A stretch of DNA of 64,000 nucleotides, from positions 62,001 to 126,000 of the forward strand of contig NZ_SZPR01000012.1 of the NCBI RefSeq assembly GCF_005280195.1, given 5' to 3'. The stretch is from Streptomyces galbus. Its GTDB lineage: Bacteria > Actinomycetota > Actinomycetes > Streptomycetales > Streptomycetaceae. Shown one piece after another: positions 8,160 to 16,525 of this stretch; the first letter of the stretch is position 1; the number at the start of each line of letters is the position of its first letter. The notes under the pieces are model-generated. The model saw nothing but the letters and a program-made list of their open reading frames with translations. It searched no databases and had not been told where the DNA came from. Both the position numbers and the translations under genes were made by a program.

Positions 8160-10630
8160 TGTCCCGCTCCCCTCGCGAGTTGGCCGGCGGCCGGTGTCGG
8201 ACCGCCGCCCGTGTACGTGACCCGCCACAGCGCCGACCTGGCGTCCGAGGTGAAGAAGCCGCGGCCGTAGTCGAGGACGTACAGGGCGCCGTCGGGGCCG
8301 AACTTCCAGTCCATGAGGTTCTTGATGCCGTCGTTGCCGACCGGCACGATCCGCTTCAGCGACTCCGCGTGCACCGGCAGGTCGCCGTCGCCCTGGGTCG
8401 CCGGGTCCATGAGGACGGCGTTGCGCGGCTGGTCGGCGTCGTAGAAGTCGCCGACGAACCACTTGCCGTCCCAGTACGCCGGCCACTTGGCCGGGCCCGC
8501 GGCCGCGTCGTAGCGGTAGACCGGACCGTTCATCGCGGCCTGGCCGCCGCCCTTGAGCCAGGGCAGCCGGTAGGTGGCGTCCGCCGGGCGGTAGGTGGGC
8601 ACCCCGTTCGCGTCGCGCGGGTAGTCCGGGCCGCCGCCCTGCGGCGAGTACCAGATGTTGTTGCCCGTCACCGGCGGCAGGTTCACCAGGCCGTCGTTGT
8701 TCGGGGACTCGTTCTTCGGGTGGTCGCAGTCGTACCAGCCGAGCGGCTTCGACGGGTCGGGCAGGTTGCGGTCCCGGTAGGGCTGCTTGTTGCCCATGCA
8801 GTACGGCCAGCCCCGGTTGCCCGCCCGCGTGATGACGGCGAAGGTGTCGTACTTGGCCGGGCCCCAGACGGGGGAGGGGGCCGAGGCGTCGGGGCCGACC
8901 CAGCCCGCGTAGAGGACGTCGGTCGACTTGTCGACGAAGATGCGCGCCGGGTTGCGCACGCCCATCACGTAGATCTCGCCGCGCGTCTTGCCGCCCCCCT
9001 CGGCGGTCTCCCGGCCCGTGAACAGGTTGCCCTCGGGGAGCGTGTACGTCCCGTCGGGCTCCGGGTGGATGCGCAGGATCTTGCCGTTGAGGTTGTGGGT
9101 GTTGCCGGCGGTACGGCGCGCGTCCGCGAACGACACGCCCCTGAAGTTCGGCTGCGGGTTGTTGCCCGAGTAACCGTCGCTGAAGCCGCTGGAGTTGTTG
9201 TCCCCGGTGGCGATGTACAGGTTGCCCCGGGAGTCCCAGGCCATCCCGCCGCCCGCGTGACAGCAACTGTGGATCTGCACCGGCCAGGACAGCAGCACCT
9301 TCTCGCTGCCCGGGTCCAGCCGGTTCGTGGCGAGGTCGAGCGTGAAGCGGGAGACGCGCCGCTCGGCCATGTGCGCCTCGCGGTCGATCCGCGCGTGGGG
9401 CGTGTAGTGCAGGTACACCCAGCCGTTGCGCTCGAAGCCCGGGTCCAGCTCGATGCCGAGCAGCCCTTCCTCCACCTTGACCAGCTCGTCGCCGCCGCCC
9501 TTGTTGCCGAACACCGTCAACTCCCCGGCCAGGGTGACCTTCCCGGTCCTCGGGTCGTAGACGTGGACCTGCCCCGTGCCCCTGCCGACGGCGGGGTCGT
9601 TCCAGTCGGTGACCACCGGCTGTGAGGCGTCGGCACCACCGCGGCCGATGTACAGCACCCGTCCGTCGGGCGCGGTGACCAGGCCGTGCGGCTCGCCGAT
9701 CTGGTCGTTGCGGCCCGGCTGGTTGGGCTGCGTGAGCCGCTGCGCCTTGTAGTTGCCGGCGATGGTCGCCTTGCAGTCCGCCTGCACCAGCCGCGTCGTC
9801 CACAGCAGGGCACCGCGCAGGTGGGCGCGGAAGTCGCTCTCGTCGTAGGAGGAGACCGTGCCGCCCATGCCGGTGTAGAAGGAGCGGCCGCCGTCGTAGT
9901 CGCGGCACCAGCTGATCGGGTGGTCCCAGCCGTTCGCGCCGGTCCCCGGCCGGTAGGTCGACTCCCGCACCCGGGCGACCGTGTGCACGTCCCCGGACGG
10001 GTTCTTCACCCAGTTCGGCCACTGGTCGGGCCGCTTCCACTGCGGGGGCAGGCCCTGGGTGGCCGGATGCCGCCGGTCCCCGACCTCGACGACCGCCCGC
10101 TGTACGGCCGTGGGGCTGGAGGGGGACGGGCGGGCACCGATCAGCCCGGTGAACCAGTCCGAGTACGGTTCCGCGCGCGCCGCGTCGTGGATGCCGACGA
10201 AGCCCCCGCCGGCCTCCATGTACGCCTCGAGCCCCGCCTCCTGCTCCGGGTCCAGCACGTCCCCGCCGCCGGTCAGGAAGACCACGGCGTTGAACCGGCC
10301 GAGCCGGTCGGCCCGGGTGAAGACGGCGGGGTCGCCCGTGGCCTCCACCGTGAAGCGCTGGTCGGCCGGGCCGCCGAGGCCGATCCGCTCGACGGCCTCG
10401 ATGCCGGCGTTCACGAGGGGCGACTCCTCACCCGCCGCCGCCGAGCCGTGGAAGAGCAGCACCCGTACGTCCGCGGAACCGGGCGGCGACGGGATGGACA
10501 TCGTTGTCAGGGGCGGTTCCGGCGCTGGCCCCGCGGTGGCCGCCGGGGCGGACAGCAGTCCGGCGACGACCGCGGCGGTCGCGGTGACCGCCCAGGTTCG
10601 TCTTCTCGCGCTCAACCCTCGTAAGTGCAT
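8156..10630 (-). CDS. Secreted ThuA-domain / PQQ-type glucose-sorbosone dehydrogenase fusion
   Basis: 824 aa. A signal peptide (about residues 1-34, RRRTWAVTATAAVVAGLL, then an AlaXAla region) is followed by a ThuA/GATase-like domain (~45-285; VLLFHGSA, FVGIHDAARA, GRSFYTGMGG). A beta-propeller of the glucose/sorbosone dehydrogenase type follows (~300-820; GEPHGLVTAPDGRVLYIGRGG, IELDPGFERNGWVYLHYTPH, SCCHAGGGMAWDSRGNLYIATGDN). Such propellers use PQQ to oxidise sugars. The ThuA family is linked to trehalose/3-keto-sugar metabolism. Start ATG 10630 has an excellent GAGGAGG 5 nt upstream. Its stop overlaps the next gene's GTG. Nearby laccase and LacI genes suggest a carbohydrate-oxidising set. 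No PQQ synthesis genes lie in the window. Confidence 0.88.
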   Translation of the reverse strand: MHLRGLSARRRTWAVTATAAVVAGLLSAPAATAGPAPEPPLTTMSIPSPPGSADVRVLLFHGSAAAGEESPLVNAGIEAVERIGLGGPADQRFTVEATGDPAVFTRADRLGRFNAVVFLTGGGDVLDPEQEAGLEAYMEAGGGFVGIHDAARAEPYSDWFTGLIGARPSPSSPTAVQRAVVEVGDRRHPATQGLPPQWKRPDQWPNWVKNPSGDVHTVARVRESTYRPGTGANGWDHPISWCRDYDGGRSFYTGMGGTVSSYDESDFRAHLRGALLWTTRLVQADCKATIAGNYKAQRLTQPNQPGRNDQIGEPHGLVTAPDGRVLYIGRGGADASQPVVTDWNDPAVGRGTGQVHVYDPRTGKVTLAGELTVFGNKGGGDELVKVEEGLLGIELDPGFERNGWVYLHYTPHARIDREAHMAERRVSRFTLDLATNRLDPGSEKVLLSWPVQIHSCCHAGGGMAWDSRGNLYIATGDNNSSGFSDGYSGNNPQPNFRGVSFADARRTAGNTHNLNGKILRIHPEPDGTYTLPEGNLFTGRETAEGGGKTRGEIYVMGVRNPARIFVDKSTDVLYAGWVGPDASAPSPVWGPAKYDTFAVITRAGNRGWPYCMGNKQPYRDRNLPDPSKPLGWYDCDHPKNESPNNDGLVNLPPVTGNNIWYSPQGGGPDYPRDANGVPTYRPADATYRLPWLKGGGQAAMNGPVYRYDAAAGPAKWPAYWDGKWFVGDFYDADQPRNAVLMDPATQGDGDLPVHAESLKRIVPVGNDGIKNLMDWKFGPDGALYVLDYGRGFFTSDARSALWRVTYTGGGPTPAAGQLARGAGQ

Positions 10631-10819
10631 GGGCACCTCCTCGGTCTCGGCAGCAGCGCCATGGAACCTAGACGCCTTTGCCCCGTCCGCCAAGGGGTAC
10701 GGACGCGATCCGGCTGACTTTGTCCTGGGTGTGGATGAACGGCGCGCGGGCCGGTACCTTCACTCGGGCGAACACCGCCCACGTCTCCCCAACGTCCCCC
10801 AGCGGATGGAGAGTTCGGC

Positions 10820-11809
10820 ATGGACAGACGCACCTTCAACCGACGTCTCCTCGCGGGCGGCGCGGTCGCCGCGGCCTCCCTGCCCGTGGCGCCCCTGGTG
10901 TCCTCCGCCGCCGGCGCCGACGCGGCCGCGGCCGGCGGGCCGGTGCGCACCGCACCGGCCGGCGGCGAGGTGAAACACATCCGGCTCTACGCCGAGAAGC
11001 TCCCGGACGGGCAGTTGGGCTACGGCCTGGAGAAGGGCGCGGCGACCGTCCCCGGCCCGCTGATCGAACTCAACGAGGGCGACACCCTGCACGTCGCGTT
11101 CGAGAACACCCTGGACGTCCCGGTCAGCCTGCACGTGCACGGTCTGGACTACGAGATCACCGACGACGGCACCAGGCACACCCGCAGCGACGTCGAACCC
11201 GGCGGCACCCGCACCTACACCTGGCGCACCCACGCCCCCGGCCGCCGCGAGGACGGCACCTGGCGGGCGGGCAGCGCGGGCTACTGGCACTACCACGACC
11301 ACGTGGTGGGCACCGAGCACGGCACCGGCGGCATCCGCAAGGGGCTCTACGGCCCGGTGATCGTCCGGCGCAAGGGTGACGTCCTGCCGGACCGGACGCA
11401 CACCATCGTCTTCAACGACATGCTCATCAACAACCGGCCGGCCCACGGCGGACCCGACTTCGAGGCGACCACGGGCGACCGCGTCGAGTTCGTGATGATC
11501 ACCCACGGCGAGTACTACCACACCTTCCACCTGCACGGACACCGCTGGGCCGACAACCGCACCGGCCTGCTGACCGGCCCCGACGACCCCAGCCGGGTGA
11601 TCGACAACAAGATCGTCGGCCCCGCCGACTCCTTCGGCTTCCAGGTGATCGCGGGGGAGGGGGTCGGGGCCGGCGCCTGGATGTACCACTGCCACGTCCA
11701 GAGCCACTCCGACATGGGGATGGTGGGCCTGTTCCTGGTGAAGAAGCCGGACGGCACGATCCCGGGCCACGAACCGCACGACCACGAGGGCCACGGGAGC
11801 CACGGCTGA
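10820..11809 (+). CDS. Two-domain small laccase (multicopper oxidase), Tat-exported
   Basis: 329 aa. Oxidises phenolic or metal substrates and reduces O2 to water as a homotrimer, by analogy with the Streptomyces small laccase SLAC/EpoA. An RR motif (MDRRTFNRR) and a hydrophobic stretch mark a Tat signal. All copper-ligand clusters are visible: HVHG (His105, 107), HYHDH (His157, 159), HTFHLHGH (His234, 237, 239) and [12 protein letters not shown] (His290, Cys291, His292, His296, axial Met301). There is no third cupredoxin domain, as expected for this class. It is divergent from the sugar dehydrogenase genes across a 189-bp region, with a LacI regulator downstream. GGAGAG precedes the ATG. Confidence 0.95.
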   Translation: MDRRTFNRRLLAGGAVAAASLPVAPLVSSAAGADAAAAGGPVRTAPAGGEVKHIRLYAEKLPDGQLGYGLEKGAATVPGPLIELNEGDTLHVAFENTLDVPVSLHVHGLDYEITDDGTRHTRSDVEPGGTRTYTWRTHAPGRREDGTWRAGSAGYWHYHDHVVGTEHGTGGIRKGLYGPVIVRRKGDVLPDRTHTIVFNDMLINNRPAHGGPDFEATTGDRVEFVMITHGEYYHTFHLHGHRWADNRTGLLTGPDDPSRVIDNKIVGPADSFGFQVIAGEGVGAGAWMYHCHVQSHSDMGMVGLFLVKKPDGTIPGHEPHDHEGHGSHG

Positions 11810-11903
11810 CGGGAACGGTGGCCTGCGGGCCCCGGCCCTCGCCCGGAACGGGTGTCCCTCCCGGAGCTATCCTGAGCGGCAGCCGCCGACGAGGAGTTCC
11901 GCC

Positions 11904-13004
11904 GTGACCGACACCGCCCCACGACCGACCCTGGAGGCCGTGGCAGCGCGGGCCGGTGTCTCACGGGCGACCGTGTCGCGGGTCGTCAACGGCGGCGACG
12001 GGGTGCGCGAACCCCTCGTGGAGCGGGTGCGGCAGGCCGTGGAGGAACTGGGCTACGTCCCCAACCAGGCCGCCCGCAGCCTGGTCACGCGCCGCCACGA
12101 CGCGGTCGCCGTCGTCATCGCCGAGCCGGAGGCCCGGGTCTTCGCCGACCCCTTCTTCGCGCTCCAGCTCCGCGGCATCAGCAAGGAGCTCACCGCGCAC
12201 GACAACCAGTTGGTGCTGCTGCTCACCGAGGGCCGCGACGACCACGCACGTGTGGCCCGCTACCTCGCCGGGGGACACGTCGACGGCGCGCTGGTCTTCT
12301 CGCTGCACCTCGACGACCCGCTGCCCGGCCTGATCCAGGGCGCCGGCGTCCCCACCGTCTTCGGCGGACGGCCCGGCTGGAGCGACGGCCGCGCCGCCGA
12401 CACCGGGCCCACGCTCTACGTCGACAGCGACAACCGCGGCGGTGCCCGCGACGCCGTGCGCCACCTGGCCGCGCTCGGCCGCACCCGGATCGCCCACATC
12501 ACCGGCCCCCTCGACCAGACCTCCGCGGCCGACCGGCTGGACGGCTACCGGGACGTCATGGGCGACGCCGACCCGGGGCTGGTCGCCGAGAGCGACTTCA
12601 CCCCGGCCGGAGGGGAGCGCGCGATGCGCGACCTCCTGGACCGCCAGCCCGACCTGGACGCGGTGTTCGCCGCGAACGACCTCACCGCGGCCGGGGCGCT
12701 GCGGGTGCTGCGCGAGCGGGGGCTGCGGGTCCCCGAGGACGTCGCCGTCGTGGGCTTCGACGACATGCTGCCGGTCGCCGAGCAGACCGACCCGCCGCTG
12801 ACGACCGTGCGTCAGGACATCGAGGAGATGGGCCGGCTCATGGCCCGCCTGCTGCTGCGCCGCCTCGACCGCCCCGGCGGAACCGGCAGCGGCCCCGGCC
12901 CGCACGCGACCGCACCCGAGCAGGACGTCCCGCCCGGCGAGCCCGACGGCGCGGAGGCCGCGGTGGTCCTGCCGACCACCCTGGTCCGCCGCGCGTCGGC
13001 CTAG
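11904..13004 (+). CDS. LacI-family transcriptional regulator
   Basis: 366 aa. N-terminal LacI helix-turn-helix (TLEAVAARAGVSRATVSRVV, residues ~9-30) with the hinge following at ~55. A periplasmic-binding-protein-like sensor domain follows (~65-330), with a typical AVFAANDLTAAGAL segment and the end-of-fold VVGFDDM...LTTVRQDIEEMG. A low-complexity Gly/Pro/Ala tail of ~30 residues precedes the last beta-strand. GTG start with GAGGAG 6 nt upstream. A TATCCT box at 11868-11873 could be the -10. The position suggests it senses a sugar and may control the adjacent laccase/sugar dehydrogenase genes; no operator could be confirmed. Confidence 0.92.
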   Translation: MTDTAPRPTLEAVAARAGVSRATVSRVVNGGDGVREPLVERVRQAVEELGYVPNQAARSLVTRRHDAVAVVIAEPEARVFADPFFALQLRGISKELTAHDNQLVLLLTEGRDDHARVARYLAGGHVDGALVFSLHLDDPLPGLIQGAGVPTVFGGRPGWSDGRAADTGPTLYVDSDNRGGARDAVRHLAALGRTRIAHITGPLDQTSAADRLDGYRDVMGDADPGLVAESDFTPAGGERAMRDLLDRQPDLDAVFAANDLTAAGALRVLRERGLRVPEDVAVVGFDDMLPVAEQTDPPLTTVRQDIEEMGRLMARLLLRRLDRPGGTGSGPGPHATAPEQDVPPGEPDGAEAAVVLPTTLVRRASA

Positions 13005-13035
13005 CGCGCCGTGTCCCCCGCGTCCCCCGCGTCCC

Positions 13036-13851
13036 TCACGCCCCCGCCGACCCGTCCTGCCCCGGCTCCCGGGGTGCGCTCCTGATCACCGCGAAGCGGG
13101 CGCCGTACGGGTCGGCGAGCCGGGCGACGCGGCCGACGCCGGGGAGGTCCGTGGCGGGGCTGCGGACCGTGCCGCCGAGCTCCCGCGCCGTGGCGACCGC
13201 GGCGTCCGTGTCCTCGACCTCGAAGTACGGCAGCCAGTACGCCCCGGCCTCCGCCTCCAGCGGGTCCTCGGAGAGCGGGACGATGCCGCCGAACATGGCG
13301 TCCTCGCTCAGCCCGCCCGGCAGCAGGGTGGTGTACGTGCCGCCGGGGAAGTCCACGCCGTAGGTCTCCAGACCGAGGGCGGCGCGGTAGAAGTAGGCGG
13401 CCATGGGCAGGTCGGCCGTGTACAGCTCGATCCAGCACAGCGAGCCCGGCTCCTGGACCAGGTCCAGCCCCTTGGTCCGGCCCGGCTGCCAGATGCCGAA
13501 CGGCACGTCCGCCTTGTCGGCGAGGAGCGCCATGCGCCCCCGGTCCAGCACGTCCAGCGGCCCGAGCAGCACCTTGCCGTGGGCGCCCTCGGCCGCCCGC
13601 GCGGTGGCGTCCGCGTCCGAGGTCAGGAAGTACACGGTCCACGAGGGCGGCCCCTGCTCGGCGGAGGTCTGCATGCCGCCGGCCACGGTCCTCCCGCCGA
13701 GCTGGAAGAAGCCGTACCCGCCGGCCTCGGGCGGGCCCGGGCGGTACTCCCAGCCGAGCAGCCCGCCGTAGAAGGAAGCGGCGCCGTCGATGTCGGGGGT
13801 GCCGACGTCGAGCCAGTTCGGCGAGCCGGTGACATCACGGATGGTGAGCAT
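13036..13851 (-). CDS. VOC-superfamily (glyoxalase-like) protein with two tandem domains
   Basis: 271 aa, two repeated beta-alpha-beta-beta-beta modules. The first begins GSPNWLDVGTPDIDGAASFY and the second GSLCWIELYTADLPMAAYFY, the pattern of the Streptomyces 27-kDa antigen/hydroxylase-type VOC proteins. Exact substrate unknown. Start ATG 13851 has AGAGGAGGGCGC 3-14 nt upstream, better than the in-frame alternative 63 nt further out. Convergent with the LacI gene (31 bp). A GTGCCG/CGGCAC inverted repeat at 13886-13908 lies in its promoter region. Confidence 0.85.
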   Translation of the reverse strand: MLTIRDVTGSPNWLDVGTPDIDGAASFYGGLLGWEYRPGPPEAGGYGFFQLGGRTVAGGMQTSAEQGPPSWTVYFLTSDADATARAAEGAHGKVLLGPLDVLDRGRMALLADKADVPFGIWQPGRTKGLDLVQEPGSLCWIELYTADLPMAAYFYRAALGLETYGVDFPGGTYTTLLPGGLSEDAMFGGIVPLSEDPLEAEAGAYWLPYFEVEDTDAAVATARELGGTVRSPATDLPGVGRVARLADPYGARFAVIRSAPREPGQDGSAGA

Positions 13852-14104
13852 CTGCGCCCTCCTCTGGAGGATCCCGTTGCCTGTAGTGCCGAGTCTCGCA
13901 CCCGGCACCGACAAGCGCCGCCGAACCGCCCGTCCGGACCGGTCGTCACGGCTGCCGGCCGGCCCGGCCCGGCACCGCGTTCTCCCGCGCGCCGCCGTGC
14001 GCCCCGGCCCCGCACCGGGCCATCATCGAGGCGGCCGGGCCCTGTCCGCCCGCGTTGATCGGTCGTTGAGCGGACGTTTTGCGCCGACCGGCACGCTCCT
14101 GCAC

Positions 14105-14350
14105 ATGTTCACCGACACGATCACCACGCCCGACCTCACCTGGCAGCGGGAGGCGCTGTGCGCGCAGACCGGGGCGGACTTCTTCTTCCCCGAGCCCGGC
14201 AGCTCGGTGCGTGACGCGAAGCGGATCTGCGGCCTGTGCCCGATCCGCTCCGCCTGCCTCGAGTACGCCCTCACGCACGACGAGCGCTTCGGCGTCTGGG
14301 GCGGCCTGTCCGAGAAGGAGCGCCTCCACCTCAGGCGCACCCCCTCCTGA
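14105..14350 (+). CDS. WhiB-like (Wbl) iron-sulfur transcription factor
   Basis: 81 aa, usual length for a compact Wbl protein. Four invariant cysteines at 19, 42, 45 and 51 (C...CGLCPIRSAC) would hold a [4Fe-4S] cluster. The GVWGGLS turn at 63-69 and basic tail (KERLHLRR) are the sigma-factor and DNA contact elements. Wbl proteins are actinobacteria-specific partners of sigma HrdB/SigA region 4. No AT-hook is present, so it is not WhiB7/WblC. The ATG start has no clear ribosome-binding site. The closest paralogue was not determined. Confidence 0.93.
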   Translation: MFTDTITTPDLTWQREALCAQTGADFFFPEPGSSVRDAKRICGLCPIRSACLEYALTHDERFGVWGGLSEKERLHLRRTPS

Positions 14351-14364
14351 CTCCCGACTCCTCC

Positions 14365-14383
14365 GCGCACGCAGCGCGTGCGC
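14365..14383. terminator. Bidirectional hairpin between the Wbl and desaturase genes
   Basis: GCGCACGC and GCGTGCGC form a perfect 8-bp stem with loop AGC between two convergent stop codons (14350 and 14420). Confidence 0.65.
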
Positions 14384-14419
14384 CCGGGACCGCGGCGCGA
14401 GCCGTTCCCGCCCCCTCGC

Positions 14420-15394
14420 TCAGCCCGCCGCCCGCGCCGCCATGCGGGCCTTGCGGGCCGCCAGGCGCTCGTCGAACTTCGCGGCCTCCGCGTCCAGGCC
14501 GCCCAGGAACAGGCCCAGCTCGTCCTGGGCCTGCTGGCCCTCGGGGCCGAGGCCGTCGATGTCCAAGACCTTCAGGAAGCGCAGCACGGGCTGCAGCACG
14601 TCGTCGTGGTGGATGCGCAGGTTGTAGACCTCGCCGATGGCCATCTGCGCGGCGGCCCGCTCGAAGCCGGGGATGCCGTGGCCCGGCATGCGGAAGTCGA
14701 CCACCACGTCCCGCACGGCCCGCATCGTCAGGTCGGGGGCGAGCTCGAAGGCCGCCTTGAGCAGGTTGCGGTAGAACACCATGTGCAGGTTCTCGTCGGT
14801 CGCGATGCGCGCGAGCATGCGGTCGCAGACCGGGTCGCCCGACTGGTGGCCGGTGTTGCGGTGGGAGATGCGGGTCGCGAGCTCCTGGAAGGCGACGTAG
14901 GCGACCGAGTGCAGCATCGAGTGCCGGTTGTCCGACTCGAACCCCTCGCTCATGTGGGCCATGCGGAACTGCTCCAGCTTGTCCGGGTCCACCGCGCGCG
15001 AGGCGAGCAGGTAGTCGCGCATGACGATGCCGTGCCGGCCCTCCTCGGCCGTCCAGCGGTGCACCCACGTGCCCCAGGCGCCGTCGCGGCCGAAGAGGCT
15101 GGCGATCTCGTGGTGGTAGCTGGGCAGGTTGTCCTCGGTGAGCAGGTTCACCACCAGCGCGATCCGGCCGATCTCGGTGACCTTCGACTGGTCCTTCTCC
15201 CAGGCCTCGCCGTCCTCGAAGAGGCCGGGGAAGTTGCGGGCGTCGCTCCACGGCACGTACTCGTGGGGCATCCAGTCCTTGGCGACCTTCAGGTGCCGGT
15301 CGAGTTCCTTCGCGACCACTTCCTCCAAGGCGTACAGCAGCCGGGCGTCGGTCCAGCCGGCGGCGCTGCCGAGGTGCGGGGAAGTGATCGTCAC
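14420..15394 (-). CDS. desA: Acyl-ACP desaturase (soluble di-iron, DesA type)
   Basis: 324 aa. Introduces a double bond into acyl-ACP using O2 and a di-iron centre. The two ligand clusters are seen as TEDNLPSYHHE (Glu87, Glu96 region) with EEGRHG (Glu118, His121), and the DENLHM helix (~residue 202). Similar to the FA_desaturase_2 family (mycobacterial DesA proteins). GTG start 15394 with CTGGAG upstream. Its promoter region carries three tandem palindromic repeats (15446-15490), implying tight lipid-responsive control, probably by a TetR-type repressor. No electron-donor (ferredoxin) gene is adjacent. Confidence 0.92.
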   Translation of the reverse strand: MTITSPHLGSAAGWTDARLLYALEEVVAKELDRHLKVAKDWMPHEYVPWSDARNFPGLFEDGEAWEKDQSKVTEIGRIALVVNLLTEDNLPSYHHEIASLFGRDGAWGTWVHRWTAEEGRHGIVMRDYLLASRAVDPDKLEQFRMAHMSEGFESDNRHSMLHSVAYVAFQELATRISHRNTGHQSGDPVCDRMLARIATDENLHMVFYRNLLKAAFELAPDLTMRAVRDVVVDFRMPGHGIPGFERAAAQMAIGEVYNLRIHHDDVLQPVLRFLKVLDIDGLGPEGQQAQDELGLFLGGLDAEAAKFDERLAARKARMAARAAG

Positions 15395-15445
15395 GGGAAC
15401 TCCAGGGGACGCGGGAACGGAACGGTCCGGCGAGCGATGCCGAAC

Positions 15446-15490
15446 TTACGAAAGCGTAGGCTACGTACCCGTAGGTTACGAAGCCGTAGG
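15446..15490. repeat. Three head-to-tail 15-bp operator-like repeats over the desA promoter
   Basis: TTACGAAAGCGTAGG, CTACGTACCCGTAGG and TTACGAAGCCGTAGG follow each other with no gap. Each contains the interrupted palindrome YTACG-N4-CGTAG. On the minus strand a -35-like TTCGTA (15482-15477) and a -10-like TACGCT (15458-15453), 18 nt apart, lie inside the array, so a bound protein would block RNA polymerase. The regulator is unknown and not encoded next to it. Confidence 0.75.
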
Positions 15491-15625
15491 TTAAGGTCGC
15501 CGTAAAGACCGCTGATCAGCCCGGCCGGAGCGGCACCGGCGGGTCGGGCGCGGCCGGGACGGATCCCCCCAAAAGCCTCAGGTCCGCGCAGGTCCGGGGC
15601 CTGGCGGAGAACACCGGGTTCCCCG

Positions 15626-16402
15626 TCAGGCGTACAGCTCCCGCAGCCGTACCGAGAGGCACGTCACACAGCCCTCGAGTTTCTCGAACTCGCCGATGTC
15701 CACCACGACCACCCCGAAACCGAGGTCGGTGAGCAGTTCGGCCGTGCGCGGGGCGCTCGCCGCCAGCAGCAGCCGGTCGCCGCCGAGCAGCACCACGTGG
15801 GCGCCGGACTCCTCCGGCACCGACAGGAAGCGCGGGAACAGCGACGGCCGGTCGACCTTCGGGATGTGCCCGATCACCGTGCCGTCCGGCAGCGCCGTCA
15901 CGGCCGACTTAAGGTGCAGCACCCGGCTCACCGGCACGGCCACCACGCGCGCGCCCAGCGGCTCGAAGGCGGCGCGGAGCTGCTGGACCCCGGCCGCGTT
16001 GGTCCGCCCGCCGCGGCCGACGTACACCGTGTCGCCGACCTTCAGCACGTCACCGCCGTCCAGCGTGCCCGGCTCCCAGATCCAGTTCACCGAGCAGCCC
16101 AGGCGCGCCACGGCCTCCTCGACACCCGCGGTCTCCGCGCGGCGGGACTCGGCGCCGGGCCGGGTGATCAGGGCGACGTTGCGGAACATCACCACGGCGT
16201 CCTCGACGAACACCGCGTCCGGGCAGTCGTCGGCGGGCTCGACCTCCACGGTCTCCCAGCCGTGCGCGCGCAGCGCCTGCGCGTACGCCTCCCACTGCTC
16301 GACGGCGAGGTCCACGTCGACGTCCTCCCGCTCGACGTGCGTGACCAGCCCTTCGGCGAGGCGCGGGCCGGGGCGGCGGATGAGGGCCTTCTTGCTGGGC
16401 AC
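15626..16402 (-). CDS. Dimethylarginine dimethylaminohydrolase (DDAH)
   Basis: 258 aa, the usual bacterial DDAH length. Hydrolyses N-omega-methylated arginine to citrulline plus methylamines, by the guanidino-modifying enzyme mechanism. Motifs: the substrate loop DDCPDAVFVEDAVV (~58-71), GTLDGGDVL (~112), catalytic His163 in LHLKSAVT, and nucleophile Cys248 in KLEGCVTCLS. The ATG at 16402 (MPSKKALIRR) gives the family-typical N-terminus. It stands alone, separated from the ABC-F gene by a strong hairpin. Confidence 0.92.
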   Translation of the reverse strand: MPSKKALIRRPGPRLAEGLVTHVEREDVDVDLAVEQWEAYAQALRAHGWETVEVEPADDCPDAVFVEDAVVMFRNVALITRPGAESRRAETAGVEEAVARLGCSVNWIWEPGTLDGGDVLKVGDTVYVGRGGRTNAAGVQQLRAAFEPLGARVVAVPVSRVLHLKSAVTALPDGTVIGHIPKVDRPSLFPRFLSVPEESGAHVVLLGGDRLLLAASAPRTAELLTDLGFGVVVVDIGEFEKLEGCVTCLSVRLRELYA

Positions 16403-16446
16403 GTCCGTGTCTTCCGTGTCTTCTCGCGGTGCGGGTCCGGGCGGTG

Positions 16447-16482
16447 GGCGGACCGGCGCCGCTGGCCGGGCGCCGGTCCGCC
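16447..16482. terminator. Strong hairpin downstream of the ABC-F gene
   Basis: A perfect 14-bp GC-rich stem (16447-16460 with 16469-16482) and an 8-nt loop, between the stop of the minus-strand ABC-F gene (16526) and the start of DDAH (16402). It should insulate the two genes. Confidence 0.75.
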
Positions 16483-16525
16483 ATCATGCAGCCCCGGGGC
16501 ACCAGGACCAAACCCCCGCCCCCGC

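Noticed and set aside
5199..8270. 1023-aa plus-strand frame
   Set aside because: Out-of-frame continuation of the LigD-type polymerase region and antisense of the cupredoxin protein; no motifs.
8160..10040. Extension of the cupredoxin/DUF1080 frame to 1366 aa
   Set aside because: The upstream part is a shadow of the sugar dehydrogenase fusion. Signal peptide and GTGA overlap place the real start at 8159.
13008..13033. Short CGTCCCCCG-type direct repeats between the LacI and VOC genes
   Set aside because: Low-complexity GC slippage with no spacer structure; not a CRISPR or operator.
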